A stretch of DNA of 58,698 nt from Selaginella moellendorffii (lineage: Eukaryota; Streptophyta; Lycopodiopsida; Selaginellales; Selaginellaceae): assembly GCF_000143415.4 (NCBI RefSeq), contig NW_003314411.1:1-58698 (forward strand), given 5' to 3'. Numbering within the stretch: position 1 is the first letter of the stretch; the number at the start of each line of letters is the position of its first letter. Positions 25,050-36,637 of this stretch are shown in pieces. The position numbers were made by a program, and so were the translations under genes. Below the pieces are notes generated by a model. The model had not been told where the DNA came from and searched no databases. It saw only the letters and a list, made by a program, of their open reading frames with translations.

Positions 25050-26599
25050 GGATCGCCTATAGCTCTAGATTTAGGGTTTAGGGCATAGGGTTTCACATAT
25101 CTCTTCATATTTCTCTTCATATATCTCTTCATATATAGATTTAGGGTTTGGGATATAGATCCAGTTTAGGGTATAGGGTTTCACATATCTCTTCATGGTA
25201 TCGGAGCCCTGAGGGCTCTAGATCCTGGGATGATGGTGCTGGCTGAGGAAGCTAGCGAGGATGACGATGAGTGACTAGATGTGGCTGAGAGGTGCCAAGA
25301 TTTGGCACTGCACTGCACTGAGCGCCAAGATAACAGCACCAGCAAGCTGAGCAAGGCGCTAGGGCGTGATCTAGCAGAGACTGGCCCGAAGGCACTGGCA
25401 GAGGCACTGAGAGAGGGCTGGCGCGAGGCACCGAGCAGAGGTGAGCGCTGGGCACCCTGTAGGGTAGAGGTGCGAGGCTGCAGGCAGAGGTGCGAGGGCT
25501 TGGAGCACTGAGTGAGGCACTAGCGTGAGAGAGTGGCCTAAGGCATTGGCAGAGGTGCTGAGAGGAAGCACCGAGCAGAGACTGCACTAGGGTGCTGAGC
25601 AAGGCACTGGCAGAGTTGCTAAGAGAGGGCAGAGACTGCATTAGGGCGCTGAGCAAGGTGCTAGGGTGTGCGATGCCCTGCAAAGACTGGACAGAGGCAC
25701 TGACAGAGGTGCCAGACACTTGACACTGGCCGAAGGTGAGTGCTGAGTGTAGAGGCACAAGGGCTTGGAGTGCTAGGACTGGATAGAGGAGCACGTATGG
25801 AGCGTTAGAGTGCTGTCCAGAGGCAAGCAGGCAGAGGCAATGCTGAGTGCTGGGCTGTGAGAGGGCTCTGTAGCAGAGGAAGAGAGCTGTTAGGGCTCTG
25901 GCCGAAGAGGCTTGATCGAGGTTGAGATGATGGGAGCTTCAACTGAGGACGGTGAGAGATCAGAGGTATTCCTTGGTCCATCCTTGCTGTGTTTAAACAA
26001 GTGTTTCTTGAAAGGGAGATCTTGATAAGCGGCCATCGGACAACCCAGGAGGCAGAGTTATAGGTTCTTGAGAGGGAGACAGATTCCTATCATGGATACG
26101 AAAGAGTGCTTGGATGCAGAAGGAGAGTGATCTCAGATTCATGTTATCAATACGAGAGAGTGCTTAGATGCAGAGGGAGAGTGATCTTAGATTCATGTCA
26201 TCTAAATCGAGAGGGAGTGTTGAGGTATACACTCTCTATGACATGATCCTAGGTGGCAAGCATGCCATTTCATTGATCCAGGTGTAGGCTAGAGACATGT
26301 CTCTTGATTATGTATATATAACTATGATATTATATATGATTATCCTTTGAGTCATCCTTGTCCATCATAACTTCCACTCTTCTTCTTTCATAAAATAGAT
26401 ATACAGAAGCTACAATAGACAAGAATGACTCAAAGGATAATCATATATAACATTATAGTTATATATACATGATCAAGAGACACACCTTTAACCTAGTAAC
26501 ATTATGTCATAGAAAGCATATACCTCAACACTCCCTCTCGATCTCAATAACATGAATCTAAATTATCCTTGTCTATCATAGGTTCTGCATATCTCTTCA
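25050..26599 (+). mobile_element. Decayed Copia-like/TRIM-type LTR element
   Basis: A primer-binding-like site TGGTATCGGAGCC (25196-25208) follows the motif CACATATCTCTTCA. A polypurine tract, TCGAGAGGGAG, precedes TGTTGAGGTATA at 26218, the start of a 3' LTR that ends ATCTCTTCA at 26599. The interior is only about 1 kb and GC-rich, full of imperfect 'GGCACTGGCAGAG'-type repeats, with no pol motif. The 5' LTR start was not found. At 26599 the sequence rejoins host sequence also present in block Y (ACCTAAAAGTTA near 35409). Confidence 0.55.
26218..26530. repeat. Inverted repeat inside the 3' LTR
   Basis: 26218-26375 (starting TGTTGAGGTATA) is mirrored by about 26400-26530 (ending TACCTCAACA), including the flanking PPT sequence 'CTCCCTCTCGAT' on the far side. 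Both arms contain TGTATATATAACTAT and GATTATCCTTTGAGTCAT. The transcript could form a long hairpin. Confidence 0.7.
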
Positions 26600-26689
26600 A
26601 CCTAAAAGTTAAAGAACAACATATAAGTCAAAGTGAAGCATTCCCACAAAGATGCCACCAATCATGCAATGACCGGCAAAAGAAAAAAA

Positions 26690-27190
26690 AAAAACATAAC
26701 TGAAGCACTCGGCTATAAATTCACTCCGCATATGCAGCAGTGAGCTACTTACAGAAAGGAAAAGAGGAAACAAGAAAAAAAAATCCTAGACTCCTTTTTC
26801 TCTTTCTCAAGGAAGACGCAAGTACCTGGTGAGCGTCCTCCGAAGGCACGATGTAAGCTTGGACACCCGATTCGCTCATCAATTTCCTCAAATCCGCCAG
26901 CTTCTTAAATTCCTTGTCTTTGACATTCTTCCTCGCATTCCTGACGGACGAAGGCTCTGCCGTGATCCCGGGCCCCGGATTCCTGGATCCCGAACACAAT
27001 GCTGTGGGATTTCGCCTTCGAGATGGAAATCGAAGAGGAGCGTCTGATTCCAGCGCCAATGCCCCTGCGCGCGGCAGCAGCTGCGAGAACCGAATGGCGG
27101 CCCGGGCGATTGGAAATCCAAATACACCTCAGCAATCACGCGCTCCCGAGCAGCACCATCGCGGGAGGGCGAGAAGCCCTAGAGCTTGAA
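26690..27190 (-). pseudogene. Aminopeptidase P first-exon fragment (block X)
   Basis: The minus strand encodes FKKLADLRKLMSESGVQAYI followed by VPSEDAHQ, the typical N-terminal start of Xaa-Pro aminopeptidase P, then a GT donor. Upstream is an Arg/Ser-rich, transit-peptide-like sequence. The next exon starts (SEFIAECF near 26739-26710) but is cut off at about 26700. The enzyme family removes N-terminal residues before proline. This copy lacks most of the gene. Confidence 0.65.
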
Positions 27191-27674
27191 CAAAATTTTT
27201 CTTCACCTCCATTTTTTAACCAGCTCTCAGATCTGGAGCTCGATTCCAAGGACGAAAACAATTCGATAAACATCATGTTATCAATGGGACTATTTTCTCC
27301 AAATGTGACAATTGACTAGCTTTCTTTTAAGTATTATTCTGAGGACTTAGTCTTTGCCATTAATGTTCACCATAAAAAATTTAAGAAATAAGACTTTTAA
27401 AAAACTCACAACAGACTATTTCTCCAAATGTGACAATTGACTAGTAAATTTTTTATGGAAGCTTACCTTGTTAAACATTAATGGCTGTTAACACAAAGAC
27501 TGAGTCCCCAGAATAATAATTTAAATTTTTCATAAACGAAAAAGAGAGAAATAAGACTTTAAAAAACTCACAACAACCTTTCAAAAGAAGTCAACTGAAG
27601 TCTGGATTGAGCAAGATATATTCAAGAGGCTAATGTTAAACTTGTGCAGTGAGTGCTTCGTTCCTTCTGGCAGC
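27191..27674. repeat. P450 5' flank (block X) with repeated TCTCCAAATGTGACAATTG unit
   Basis: The 19-bp unit occurs at 27296-27314 and 27421-27439, as in block Y (36239-36257 and 36391-36409). Surrounding blocks about 120-155 bp long are partly repeated in tandem, with 'ACTGAGTC' and 'ATTAATGGCTGTTA' conserved. Confidence 0.6.
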
Positions 27675-29523
27675 ATGGAGCTCTTCCTGCAGTCCTGGAT
27701 TGCTCTGTACTTTCTCGTGTTTCTACTCTCTTTGTGGCTAATCTCCCGAAAGTTCTACAAATCATCCACGATCAAGCTCCCGCCAGGAAGCCATGGCTTG
27801 CCTCTTGTCGGAGAATCTCTCTCTCTCTTTTGGAGATCCCCTCTAGACTTCCTCAGCACTCGACGCAAACGGTTCTTCTGTGACTTTCGCTTCGATTTTA
27901 CTTTAACTAAATGTGATCATTTTACAGATTTGGAGGAGTTTTCTGGAGTAACTTGCTTGGATCTCCCACCATCGTTGCAACAACGGTAGAGTCGGCCAAG
28001 TTCTTCCTCAGCTGCGCTGACTGTGGCCCCTCGGGTTTGTTTGCCCGATTGATTGGGCCAAAATCTTTAAGCGAGGTCATCGGGAGTGAGCATGCCCTCT
28101 ACCGGAGAATCCTTCTGGGGATGATGGTTCCAGAGACGCTCAAGTGCCACGTCCAAATGATTGATACCTTGGCTCAGGAGACTCTCGAGTCGTGGGGGTC
28201 GAAAAAGACGGTGTCGGTTATGGAAGAAACTGTCAAGGTTTTCATCACGTCTTTGTGTCGCTTGATCGTTTGATCTGGTTTTATACTCTTGCCAGTTTAG
28301 CTACTGCACGGTGATTGGATTAGTGTGCCAGAAACTCCTGCCCTCCACTCCGGCGATGATCGATCTCATGCGAGACGTCCAAACGATAGAGAATGGGGTG
28401 CTCCAGTTTCCAATCGACTTACCCTTCTCACCTTATCGCAAAGCCTTACAGGTTTTTGCGTGGCTTTTTTATCTTTTAATTCTGGATCTATTGTTGTAAT
28501 TGAGCAGGCCAGGGCAAGGCTGCACAGATTCTTGGATGGGCTCATCAACGAGAGAAGGACCGAACTAGCTGCCAATGGTGAAACGGACAAAGACGCGCTG
28601 GACGAGTTTATTATGCACAAAGATGACAAGGTTGGATTCCTCTCGAATCAACAAGTGGAGACAATCTCATGACAATGCTGTTCGGAGGCCACCACACCAC
28701 AGCTCTTGCTCTCGTGTGGTTGATCAAACACTTGAATGAGAACCCACAAGCTTTCAAGGAAGTGGAGGTTATTATTATTGTTATTATTATTATTATGATT
28801 TTTTAAAAATCTGTTTTGATTTCTAGGAGGAGCAAAGGAGAATACTTCTTGGTAAAAGCTCCACCAAGTACAGCTTAACTTGGGAAGACACACGACAGAT
28901 GCCAGCCACTCTAAGGGTTGTGGACTAAGCTCCAATTTTATGTTAGATTTAATTGGAGTGGTTTTGCAGGCTGTTCATGAAAGTCTGAGGCTTTCTAATG
29001 TTGTGGGGGTGGTGACACGTAAAATCACTAAGGATATCAGCTACAAAGGTTTTATTACATATGATTGAAGCTAATTCCAATTGTTTGTCTACTTTGTTGG
29101 TGTTAACAGGTTACACCTTGCCCAAAGATTGGATGATTCATGTCTATATGCCACCAATCCACTTAGATGACAGCATTTACCCCAATGCAGCAAAGTTTAA
29201 TCCATCCAGATTTGAAGTATGGTATTTTTCATGTTTATACTTAACCAAACCTTTTATTTTAGGTTCCAGCTAAAACTGGCACATTTATTCCATTTGGCTA
29301 TGGAGATAGAATATGCCCAGGAAGAGCATTAAGTCAGTTAGAGCAAATGATTTTCATACACAGGCTTATCACAAAATACAGGTAAATTCTCTTGCTCCTC
29401 TGTTGTCAACAAATTGTAATCTTTGATTGAAGATGGGAGCCTGTCAATCCAAACAGTAAAACAAGCTACTGGCCAATGCCATCCGTGAAAGATGGATACC
29501 TCGTACATGCTATGTCCATTTAG
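27675..29523 (+). pseudogene. Cytochrome P450, frameshifted copy (block X)
   Basis: Nine exons collinear with the intact copy at 36638-38490, with the same splice sites and nearly the same sequence. It retains the proline-rich LPPGSHGLPLVGE, the I-helix FGGHHTTA, ExxR as ESLR and the heme motif FGYGDRICPG. In exon 4 the sequence reads GTGGAGACAAT where the block Y copy has GTGGAAGACAAT. The missing A near 28658 shifts the frame just before the I-helix. The long (ATT)n run in the next intron is also shorter. The family is discussed at the block Y copy. Confidence 0.8.
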
Positions 29524-29654
29524 AAAGAAATAACAAGAAAATAAGCCTTAACTGATATTTAGGGTTAGACCAAGTAAATTCTGCACAATAAGATGATTTC
29601 TATTCAAATTCCAAATGATCTTCACAGAAGTCAATAAGATAAATCAAACGTGTT

Positions 29655-29760
29655 TGCGCATGCAGGTCTCGAACCTATTTCTATACTTCTGTTTTGGCCC
29701 ATGCAGGTTTCCAACTTGCGGTTTTTAGCGGCACGCTATGACCCACTAAGCTAATAGGCC
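29655..29760 (-). tRNA. Degenerate tRNA-Ile-like sequence (block X)
   Basis: The minus strand from 29760 to 29695 reads as a tRNA with the 5' acceptor GGCCTAT, box-A-like TAGCTTAGTGGG, an anticodon-arm remnant GCTAAAA and the 3' end CATGGGCCA. The T arm is eroded. A second T-arm-like unit (GGTTCGAGACC on the minus strand) lies about 20 bp beyond. Probably not a functional tRNA. It corresponds to the tRNA-like gene at 53640-53713, in inverted position. Confidence 0.5.
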
Positions 29761-29770
29761 TTTGTTCTGA

Positions 29771-31075
29771 TTACAAATGTTGACGCCTTCTCTCTCGCAG
29801 CGTCCAGCAAATCGGCCATGCATTCGTTGTGCTCCACTCCAGGACTCGTTCCATACCTGGAGCTCATCGACTTCAGAAGCTCACGGCCCCTCTCCACGAG
29901 CCCGGCATGACTACAAGCATCCCGCCAGGAGGCCCTCGTCCATCATCCCACCAAAGAGATGGAAAACCTCTCCCGGCGTGACTATTTCCTGCCAGCGACA
30001 TCCAAGTTACCAAGTTCCTCTCTGGAAGCGAATCGAAATACCTCGTGAGCTCTGGACACCATCCCGGACGCCAAGTCCACGAGTTTGCTGCCGACCTGTG
30101 TCTCGCACTCTACACAAGTATCAGCGTGGAAGGTGCCGGTTTCGATCGAAACTCCGTCCCGGCAGGCTCCCAGTGCTGCGACGAACGAGGCCGAGTTCAG
30201 ATGGCATCCTTCATGTCGCATTGGATCAAAGAGCAAGCCTTTTTCACCTTCACTATTTTCAACGTATCCCGCCAGGACGCCGCTCCATTCCATCGAAGGG
30301 GCGGCCTGCGTACATGTCCACCAAGTTGTTCGTGAGGAAGAGGTCGCAGCAGCCATACCTGATAGCTTCCGACTGTACGGTCCATAGAGTTTATCTGAAC
30401 TTGATTGGTGCTGGATTTCTTCTTTCGCTGCGAGGCCGGTGCAAGCTTTCGATGCAGCAAGAAAGCTCCGAGCATTTGGTCGGCAGTTTCTCGCTCTGGA
30501 CAGCGCTCATGCTGGGATACGCAGAAAATCGCGAAGAAGATCTGGAACGGAGGCTGTTTACAGAGCTAAGACCGCCAAAGAACGACGTTGCATGACTCCA
30601 GTTTGTCGATCCTCTGGGCTCCCACACTTGGAGTACGCATGCTGGCCATGAGCAGGCTGGTGTCAAGTCCTCTTCTCGCCGCCTAGGCATGAACAGCCAT
30701 GCCTTTCTCCAAAGCAAAAGCTTTGATGAGCCTCACTTCTTTCTACTGCAAGCCTTGAGAACTGCCACAAAACTCAGATGATCCGGTTGGAGCCGAGTCG
30801 AGAGACATCGAGAGAAAACCTCAAAGGCCACTTCTTCTTCGAGGTTCGTTGCATATCCCAGCACTAGGGAGACCGTGTTTGGAGAGATGATCTTCTCAAA
30901 AGCTCTGCGAGCATCGGCCATGCTCCCACACTTAGTGTACATATCCACCGACGTGTTTCCAACAGAAACATCACTCTCGAGCTACTGGGAAGAAATTTCT
31001 GGAATCCTCTTGCGGAAGCTCGCTTACCTGATTTCGAGAGAAATCTGGCGGCTGGATCGGTCGCGTCATTCCATT
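29771..31075 (-). pseudogene. PPR pseudogene (block X), derived from the gene at 51607-53622
   Basis: The minus strand is homologous to the functional PPR gene from its last repeats (near 29777) to its first exon and donor (near 31070-31030), but with deletions and frame breaks throughout. Plus-strand open stretches here (for example 29777-30595) are antisense artefacts. A stretch of about 80 bp (30494-30580) lies in the opposite orientation to its neighbours, the same micro-inversion as in block Y. Confidence 0.75.
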
Positions 31076-31289
31076 CTTCGCGGGGAAAAATGCTAGAAAG
31101 CTCTGCACTGCTCGAAGAATTTTAGCGAGAGCAAGCTGCCATTGCCCGAGAGCAAGAAGAGAAAGAGCGCCCGAGCGGTATCTTCTTTGTATTCCCCTTA
31201 GCTATCTTTAACTGAGAATGCATGCGTTTCAGGAATCGATGTTGCTGAAAATCTATCGCTGCGGTACAAGCATTTTTCCATTTTAAGGC

Positions 31290-32010
31290 TCTAAACTCAA
31301 GAGAAACGTATCTCAGAGAACTCAGTAGTTTCATCGTCAAACAAAGTCGTTTGACCCCGTGGAAGACGATGAGAATTGTAAGAAACCTCACATGGTCAGT
31401 CGGTTTATCAAGGAAGACTCAAATCTGAATGGTTTCATGGCGATCCAACACCCGAGGCCACCACACAACCTACTTCGTTCATTTGCCACCTTTCGGTTCT
31501 GCTGCTATCGGGCGCAGGAAACCTAAGGCTTGGAAGTGGGATTTCCAACCGCTTCTACGAGTGATCAGGAGATACCACGAGTGCATGGGCCCAGTCCGGA
31601 CCAAACGAGCCTCGGCAACCTGGTCGAGCTCGAGAAATCCGGCAAGCACAGGCAAACAAACACGAAGCAAACAAGGTGAATACCGTTACCTTATGACAGT
31701 GCCTTAACACCGGCGTTCTAAGGATGGGGATCGTGTTGGAGGCGTGTAGAACGGCGTCCGAGTTTATCCGAGACAAAGATCGCAACAAATGTATGCTGGT
31801 AAGTTTCCATTTGGTTTGTAACTCCGAGAAATCTCTCTTTCCATCGGTGGGTTGTTCGTATGCAAATGGCAAGGGCACTGGCATGACAATATCATCCATG
31901 GGAACGTACCGTTTTAATCGTCAAGCCAAGCATTCCACTCGGGCTCCATGCTGCAAGGAAGACCCAGCCGACACTTCTGAAAAACTTCGAGGCATGGCGA
32001 GTGATTCGTC
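31290..32010. pseudogene. ARC3 pseudogene fragments (block X)
   Basis: Pieces of the ARC3 gene in scrambled order. 31440-31740 is the inverse of about 49850-49500 and carries a short piece of the exon around 50420 ('AAGGCTTGGAAGTGGGATTTC'). 31912-32005 is the inverse of 49140-48960 with internal deletions. 31300-31440 matches 50470-50930 in the same orientation as the source, so it is inverted relative to the rest. No ARC3 frame survives. Confidence 0.65.
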
Positions 32011-32127
32011 CGGCTCGTTTTTGAGATTCTCCCTATCCATCCTTGATCGCGTGATTCTTCCTTCTTTCTAGCCTCCACCGCCATCGACGCGCAACGCCCT
32101 CGGCCCTGGAGCGAACTAGTTCCTGAT

Positions 32128-33490
32128 GTGCCAGCATTCAGGCTGGATATTTGGGCGCGGCCGAGCGATTGTTCTGAGATGGCGGATTTCCAATCCGAGG
32201 AGAGATTTCCTGCCCCAGCATTGGACGAGGCGGCGGTGGAAGGAAGAGCATTGAAAGGTGAGAGAGATCTAAACAACCTGGAATTTTCTAGCATAGAAAG
32301 TAGGTTATATAATGGGCCTGGATGGCCTCGTGGGCGATGGAACCAGGGCTATCGCTGCGTTTTGGAAGCCGGATCCCGCGACTCTGTGTATTGGCGACGG
32401 TGTGCTGCTCGCGGATGCAACTGGAACCTCCATCTTCGACGTGGAATCCACCGGCAGACGGCAGTCAGGAGTGGCCTGGGCGATGGCAGCTCCAAAGACG
32501 CAGCCATGCCCATCACTGCTGAAGAAGAAGAAGTACAAATACCAAATTGGGCAGAGATGAGCCGCAAGCGGCTCGAGGCATCGCGGCAGCTGGACGAAGA
32601 GTTCCGCCGGGTGTTCTTCAAGGCCGAGGGAGCTATCCACGCTTACCACAACCGGGTAAAGGAAGCAGCCGACGATATCCGGGTGCTCGAGGCCGAGGCG
32701 AGCAAGTTCATCGGCTGGTTCTATCGCGTGGGTCGCCAGGATGACGAGGAGCTCGACGCCACAAACAGGTGCGGAATGGTGACGCTGGTGAGGCCGGATG
32801 GAACTTGCGTCACGAGCTACGCTTGCATGAAGAAGAAGGCGGAGGAGGAATCCGATGGCAAGCGCTACGTTGTGTGCGTGGACGGGAGGCGATACGAGTG
32901 CGTGTCAGAGGTGGCGGGTGGAGTGGGAGTTTTAACTCCCGCGCAGGGATGCTCCCAGAGCTTCTCGGCCTGCGCGGTGGTGGCGCCGATGCCAGGGCCG
33001 TGGGGGCCAGGATCGAGTGTGGAGCGCCAGTGATGACTCCCAGGGGTAGCTTGACGGGCGTGGTGGTGGGATTTGGGAAGCTCAGGAATGACAAGAGGAG
33101 GTCCAAGAAACTAAAGCCGCCATACAATTTTCCCATCACCAAGGGAGACTTTGGGCCCTTCTTGGAAGGAGTGCCGGAATCCATCGCCAAAGGTAAGCAA
33201 GCTTGTTGAGGCATTTGGAGTGATTTTGTTTGTCAGCAGATTGCAGGGTCGGGGTGGAGGTGAGTTGCTTGGTGTACTACAATACCGTCGAATGCAAGAT
33301 TAGCTTCCCAGCTATCGAATGGAGGGTATGTTTCTACTATTATGATCCTTGTCAGTCAACTTACACACTTACGTGCAGCACAAGAACTACTTCAAAGCAG
33401 ATGGTACAATTGTTCGGTTAAGCTGCGTGGAACACCGTGATCGAATCCTTCGCCCTCGCGGGATTGGTAGAGCGGCGCAAGGTCGCGCTC
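32128..33490 (+). pseudogene. Unrecognised gene, damaged copy (block X)
   Basis: Collinear with 41305-42639. The open stretch 32128-33033 contains MSRKRLEASRQLDEEFR...AEGAIHAYHNR, a CGMVTLVRPDGT segment and YVVCVDGRRYECVSE. A deletion at about 33000, relative to block Y positions 42000-42170, removes roughly 165 bp and changes frame. The 3' introns (GGTAAGCAAGC at 33191 and GTATG at 33327) are kept. I do not recognise the family. The middle is helical and charged; the C-terminal part has a GAPVMTPRGSLTGVVVGFG stretch superficially like trypsin-fold proteins. Confidence 0.55.
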
Positions 33491-33764
33491 GATAGGGATC
33501 AAGCCCGATGGATCCACGCTTTGGGACTCAATTCTTCCTGGGGATTTCGGCCTCGATCCGGGGAAAGAACACTATAGCTGCCTTGTATTCCATGGCGGCT
33601 GGATTGGAGGGAGCGGCGGAGAATGTGGTGCCCCGGAGTGGAGCGCCATACGTGATCTTGTCGAGCGCCATCGCCGTGGAATCCTTGAAACAATAGGATA
33701 TACTGCATAGGATGATTTTCATAAAAGAATAATATTTGAAAGATATCGTATATGAATAAAACGC
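33491..33764. other. 3' flank of the unrecognised gene (block X)
   Basis: A conserved segment shared with 42650-42850 ('GGCGGCTGGATTGGAGGGAG' in both). A frame on the minus strand (MALDKITYGAPLRG) is open in both copies, as is one on the plus strand in block Y. Neither has a recognisable domain. It may simply be 3' UTR. Confidence 0.4.
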
Positions 33765-34075
33765 GCCGGCGGACGATCCAGCAGCCCCGTCCATTGCGAT
33801 GATCCTGGCAATGGATCCAGCGAGGACGAAGACTATGTTGCCGGTGGCGAGCTCGGCACTCCAGGAGGAGGAGGTAGGCAAACACAGAAAAAAAATCGAT
33901 TTCTTTTCTTCCAGATCGACTTCGTCCGTGGTTTTCCAGGGAAATGATCACGCTGCTGTACGTGGTATCTTCTTCCATTCTTTTCTCTGTCGCTGGGATC
34001 TCTTAGATTTTATCGTGTGATAGTTTTGATGGTCTGTGAATGCAGGTGACTTGTTACCTATGCATATTTCATTGC
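33765..34075 (+). pseudogene. Copy of the 3' part of the acidic CHZ-like gene
   Basis: Matches 45995-46345 in the same orientation ('CGCGCCGGCGGACGATCCAG' in both), including the GGAGGTAGGCAAACACAG donor region and the following intron. It begins in mid-exon, fused to unrelated AT-rich sequence, so it lacks a start. The glycine-codon run is shorter than in the source. Confidence 0.65.
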
Positions 34076-34189
34076 TGCAAAATGTTTGCCAGTTTTGATG
34101 CAATGTAGCGCTTTTTGTCTTCCTGGTAACTTTTCTTTTCTTACTTTCTGGATTTTCACGCACATCGAATATTCTTCTAATGTATTCTT

Positions 34190-34960
34190 CCTATCCTCGC
34201 CGGCATTCGATTCTCTCAGCTGCTGCCTCGCGCAGGGGCCCTGCCGCCACAGTCTCCTGGAATCTTCTCCTCCAATCCTGGGCCTTCGGGAGGAAATGAT
34301 CCAATTGATCGTGCAGGGCGCTATCTGGCAAATCGATTCGTGCCATGCACCGGGACTTCATTGGGACGAGGAGCTCGACGCCAAAGTGTGTGGAATGGTG
34401 AGGGCTGGTGACTTGCATGAAGGCCAAGCCACACCACATATTAGGCTCGCCAAAAAATCTCTCTTTTGCCTCGCGAGCTTTTGTTTTGCATGGATGATGC
34501 TCCAAAAGGCCAGGTTTCAAAGCAGATGCCAACATTCCTCCGTAACAGACCATCTTTGGAAAGATAATAAGCTGGCATTTTGAAATTTATCTCTGGGAGC
34601 AAATGATATTCCAAAAGACCAGATTTCAATAAAATCTTTGCCTCGTTCCTGGCAGACCATCTTTACAAAGGTGACATGTCTCATCTCCTCGAACGTTTAC
34701 CTCGCAAAAATTCGAGCTCAAAAACACTCCGGTGATCCAGATGATAAGGAACGTCAAGGTGGAGCTAAGACATAGCCATCCTCGCACAAACCTTTGCAGG
34801 TTTCAGCTGAACATGTTTGGAACCGTTTGAAACGCGTTTGGTCTTGGAGCCGAACCTTCGCAAACTATTATACTTGAATGGGTGCCAGCAGTCAGGATGG
34901 AGATTCTGGTGAGGCCGAGCGATTGTTCTTGGTGATGTTCTTTCCTGAAGCCTCACAGCC
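34190..34960 (+). pseudogene. Copy of the PPR-like/unknown-gene debris found at 46440-47350
   Basis: Contains 'GTCTCCTGGAATCTTCT' (a PPR-type VSWNLL codon run), 'GACGAGGAGCTCGACGCCAAA' (related to the DEELDA segment of the unrecognised gene), and the 'CCAGATGATAAGGAACGTCAAGG' stretch, all also present at 46600-47350 but rearranged. No intact frame. Confidence 0.55.
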
Positions 34961-35400
34961 TACAGCAATTCAATCAATCACGCAATCATGCATAGTACCT
35001 CAGACTGGCAAAAGAGAGTGTAGATGTTCTTGAGCACGGTGGTGGTATCGAATCAAGCGAAGTCTTTCTCAGCTCGCCTAGGTGAGCTGTGGAAGGAGCC
35101 ACTGCTGCCCGTTGCCAGACTTATACATCTCCGCGAACAAAATAAACACAGCTTTCCATCCAAACGTTGGCCTGCTCTTTACCATAGGCTGGGCCGGATC
35201 AAGTCCGCATTCTCAGACATTCATCTTGTGTACACATCACTGCCCTCAAATGCTTAGTCACTGGCTTTTCTCTTTAGAAACTCAAGCCTTACCTGGAAAG
35301 ACCATGATGCCTTCCATCAATACACCAGTGATCAATAATGGATAAATCATCCTGGTTGAGTCAGGACAATTGTTAATCACTGAGAGTTTTGCTAAACTGC
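34961..35400. other. Spacer between blocks X and Y
   Basis: Short open stretches on the plus strand (35024-35345) have no motif that I recognise. It could contain aminopeptidase P intronic or downstream sequence, since block Y's aminopeptidase fragment follows on the minus strand, but I cannot support an exon. Confidence 0.4.
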
Positions 35401-35579
35401 TATCTGACCTAAAAGTTAAGAAGCATCAATTCAGAAAGTATTTTCCAATCCAAGTTGCAATCTCATCACCTTGAGTTTCCTACATCAACATATAAATCAA
35501 GGTGAAGCATTCCCCGCAAAGATGCCAATCATGCAATGACCGGCAAAAGATAAAAAACAAATATAACTTTGGTTAGAAA

Positions 35580-36215
35580 AATGCTCACGAAAAGAACAGG
35601 AGAAAGCATGAAGTTGAATCAATCACCTGAAGATAGTATCGACCATCCGTCCAAAGCGCAGCCTTCTCCAAGGTGATCACAGCAGTTCCTGCGCTTCCCG
35701 TGAATCCTGAAACGTAAGCTCGTCGCGTGAAGCACTCGGCTATAAATTCACTCTGCATACGCAGCAGTGAGCTACTTACAAAAAAGAAAAGAGGAAACAA
35801 GAAAAAAAATTCCTAGACTCCTTTTCCTCTTTCTCAAGGAAGACGCAAGTACCTGGTGAGCGTCCTCCGAAGGCACGATGTGGACGAAGGCTCTGCCGTG
35901 ATCCCGGGCCCCGGATTCCTGGGTCCCGAACACAATGCTGTGAGATTTCGTCTTCGAGACGGTGGAAATCGAAGAGGAGCGTCTGATTCCGGCGCCAATG
36001 CCCCTGCGCGCGGCAGCAGCTGCGAGAACCGACTGGCGGCCCGGGCGATTGGAAATCCAAACACAGCTCAGCAATCGCTCGCTCCCGAGCGGCACCATCG
36101 CGGGAGCGAGGAGCCCTAGAGCTTGAACAAAATTTTCTTCAGCTCCATTGTTTGACCAGCTCTCAGATCTGGAGCTCGATTCCAAGGACGAGAACAATTC
36201 GATAAACATCATATC
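35580..36215 (-). pseudogene. Aminopeptidase P fragment, two exons (block Y)
   Basis: The exon at about 35750-35610 (minus) encodes [20 protein letters not shown]...[11 protein letters not shown], the highly characteristic 'GF.GSAG...WTDGRY' region of Xaa-Pro aminopeptidase P. The first exon (36130-35855) has a transit-like N-terminus and VPSEDAHQ followed by a GT donor. It has lost the KKLADLRKLM segment that block X keeps (deletion at about 35880). No metal-binding catalytic domain is present, so it is not functional. Confidence 0.7.
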
Positions 36216-36234
36216 AGAGGGGACCTAATGGGAC

Positions 36235-36510
36235 TATTTCTCCAAATGTGACAATTGACTAGTAAATTTTGTATGGAAGCTTAACTTGTACATCATGAAC
36301 ATTAATGGCTGTTAGCACAAAGACTGAGTCCTCAGATTAATACTTTAAATTTTCCATTAAAAAAAAGAGAGAAATAAGACTTAGACTATTTCTCCAAATG
36401 TGACAATTGACTAGTAAACGTTGTATGGAAGCTTACCTTGTACATGATGAACATTAATGGCTGTTAGCACAAAGACTGAGTCCTCAGAATAATACGAACA
36501 AAAAAGTCAG
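36235..36510 (+). repeat. Tandem duplication of about 150 bp in the P450 upstream region
   Basis: 36235-36350 and 36385-36500 are near copies: both run from GACTATTTCTCCAAATGTG through ATGGAAGCTTA, ATTAATGGCTGTTAGCAC and ACTGAGTCCTCAGA. The 19-bp unit also occurs inverted at 42862-42880, at the other end of block Y. Confidence 0.75.
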
Positions 36511-36637
36511 AAGTAAGACTTTAAAAAAACTCACAACAACCTTTCGAAAGAAGCCAACTGAAGTCTGGTTTGTGCAGGATATATTCGAGAGGTTAATCTC
36601 AAACTTGTGCAGTGAGTGCTTCGTTCCTTCTCGCAGC

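Noticed and set aside
25252-25794. A 180-codon minus-strand ORF rich in Leu, Ser, Ala and Pro.
   Set aside because: It arises from imperfect GC-rich tandem repeats in the small Copia-like element; no domain and no splice or promoter context.
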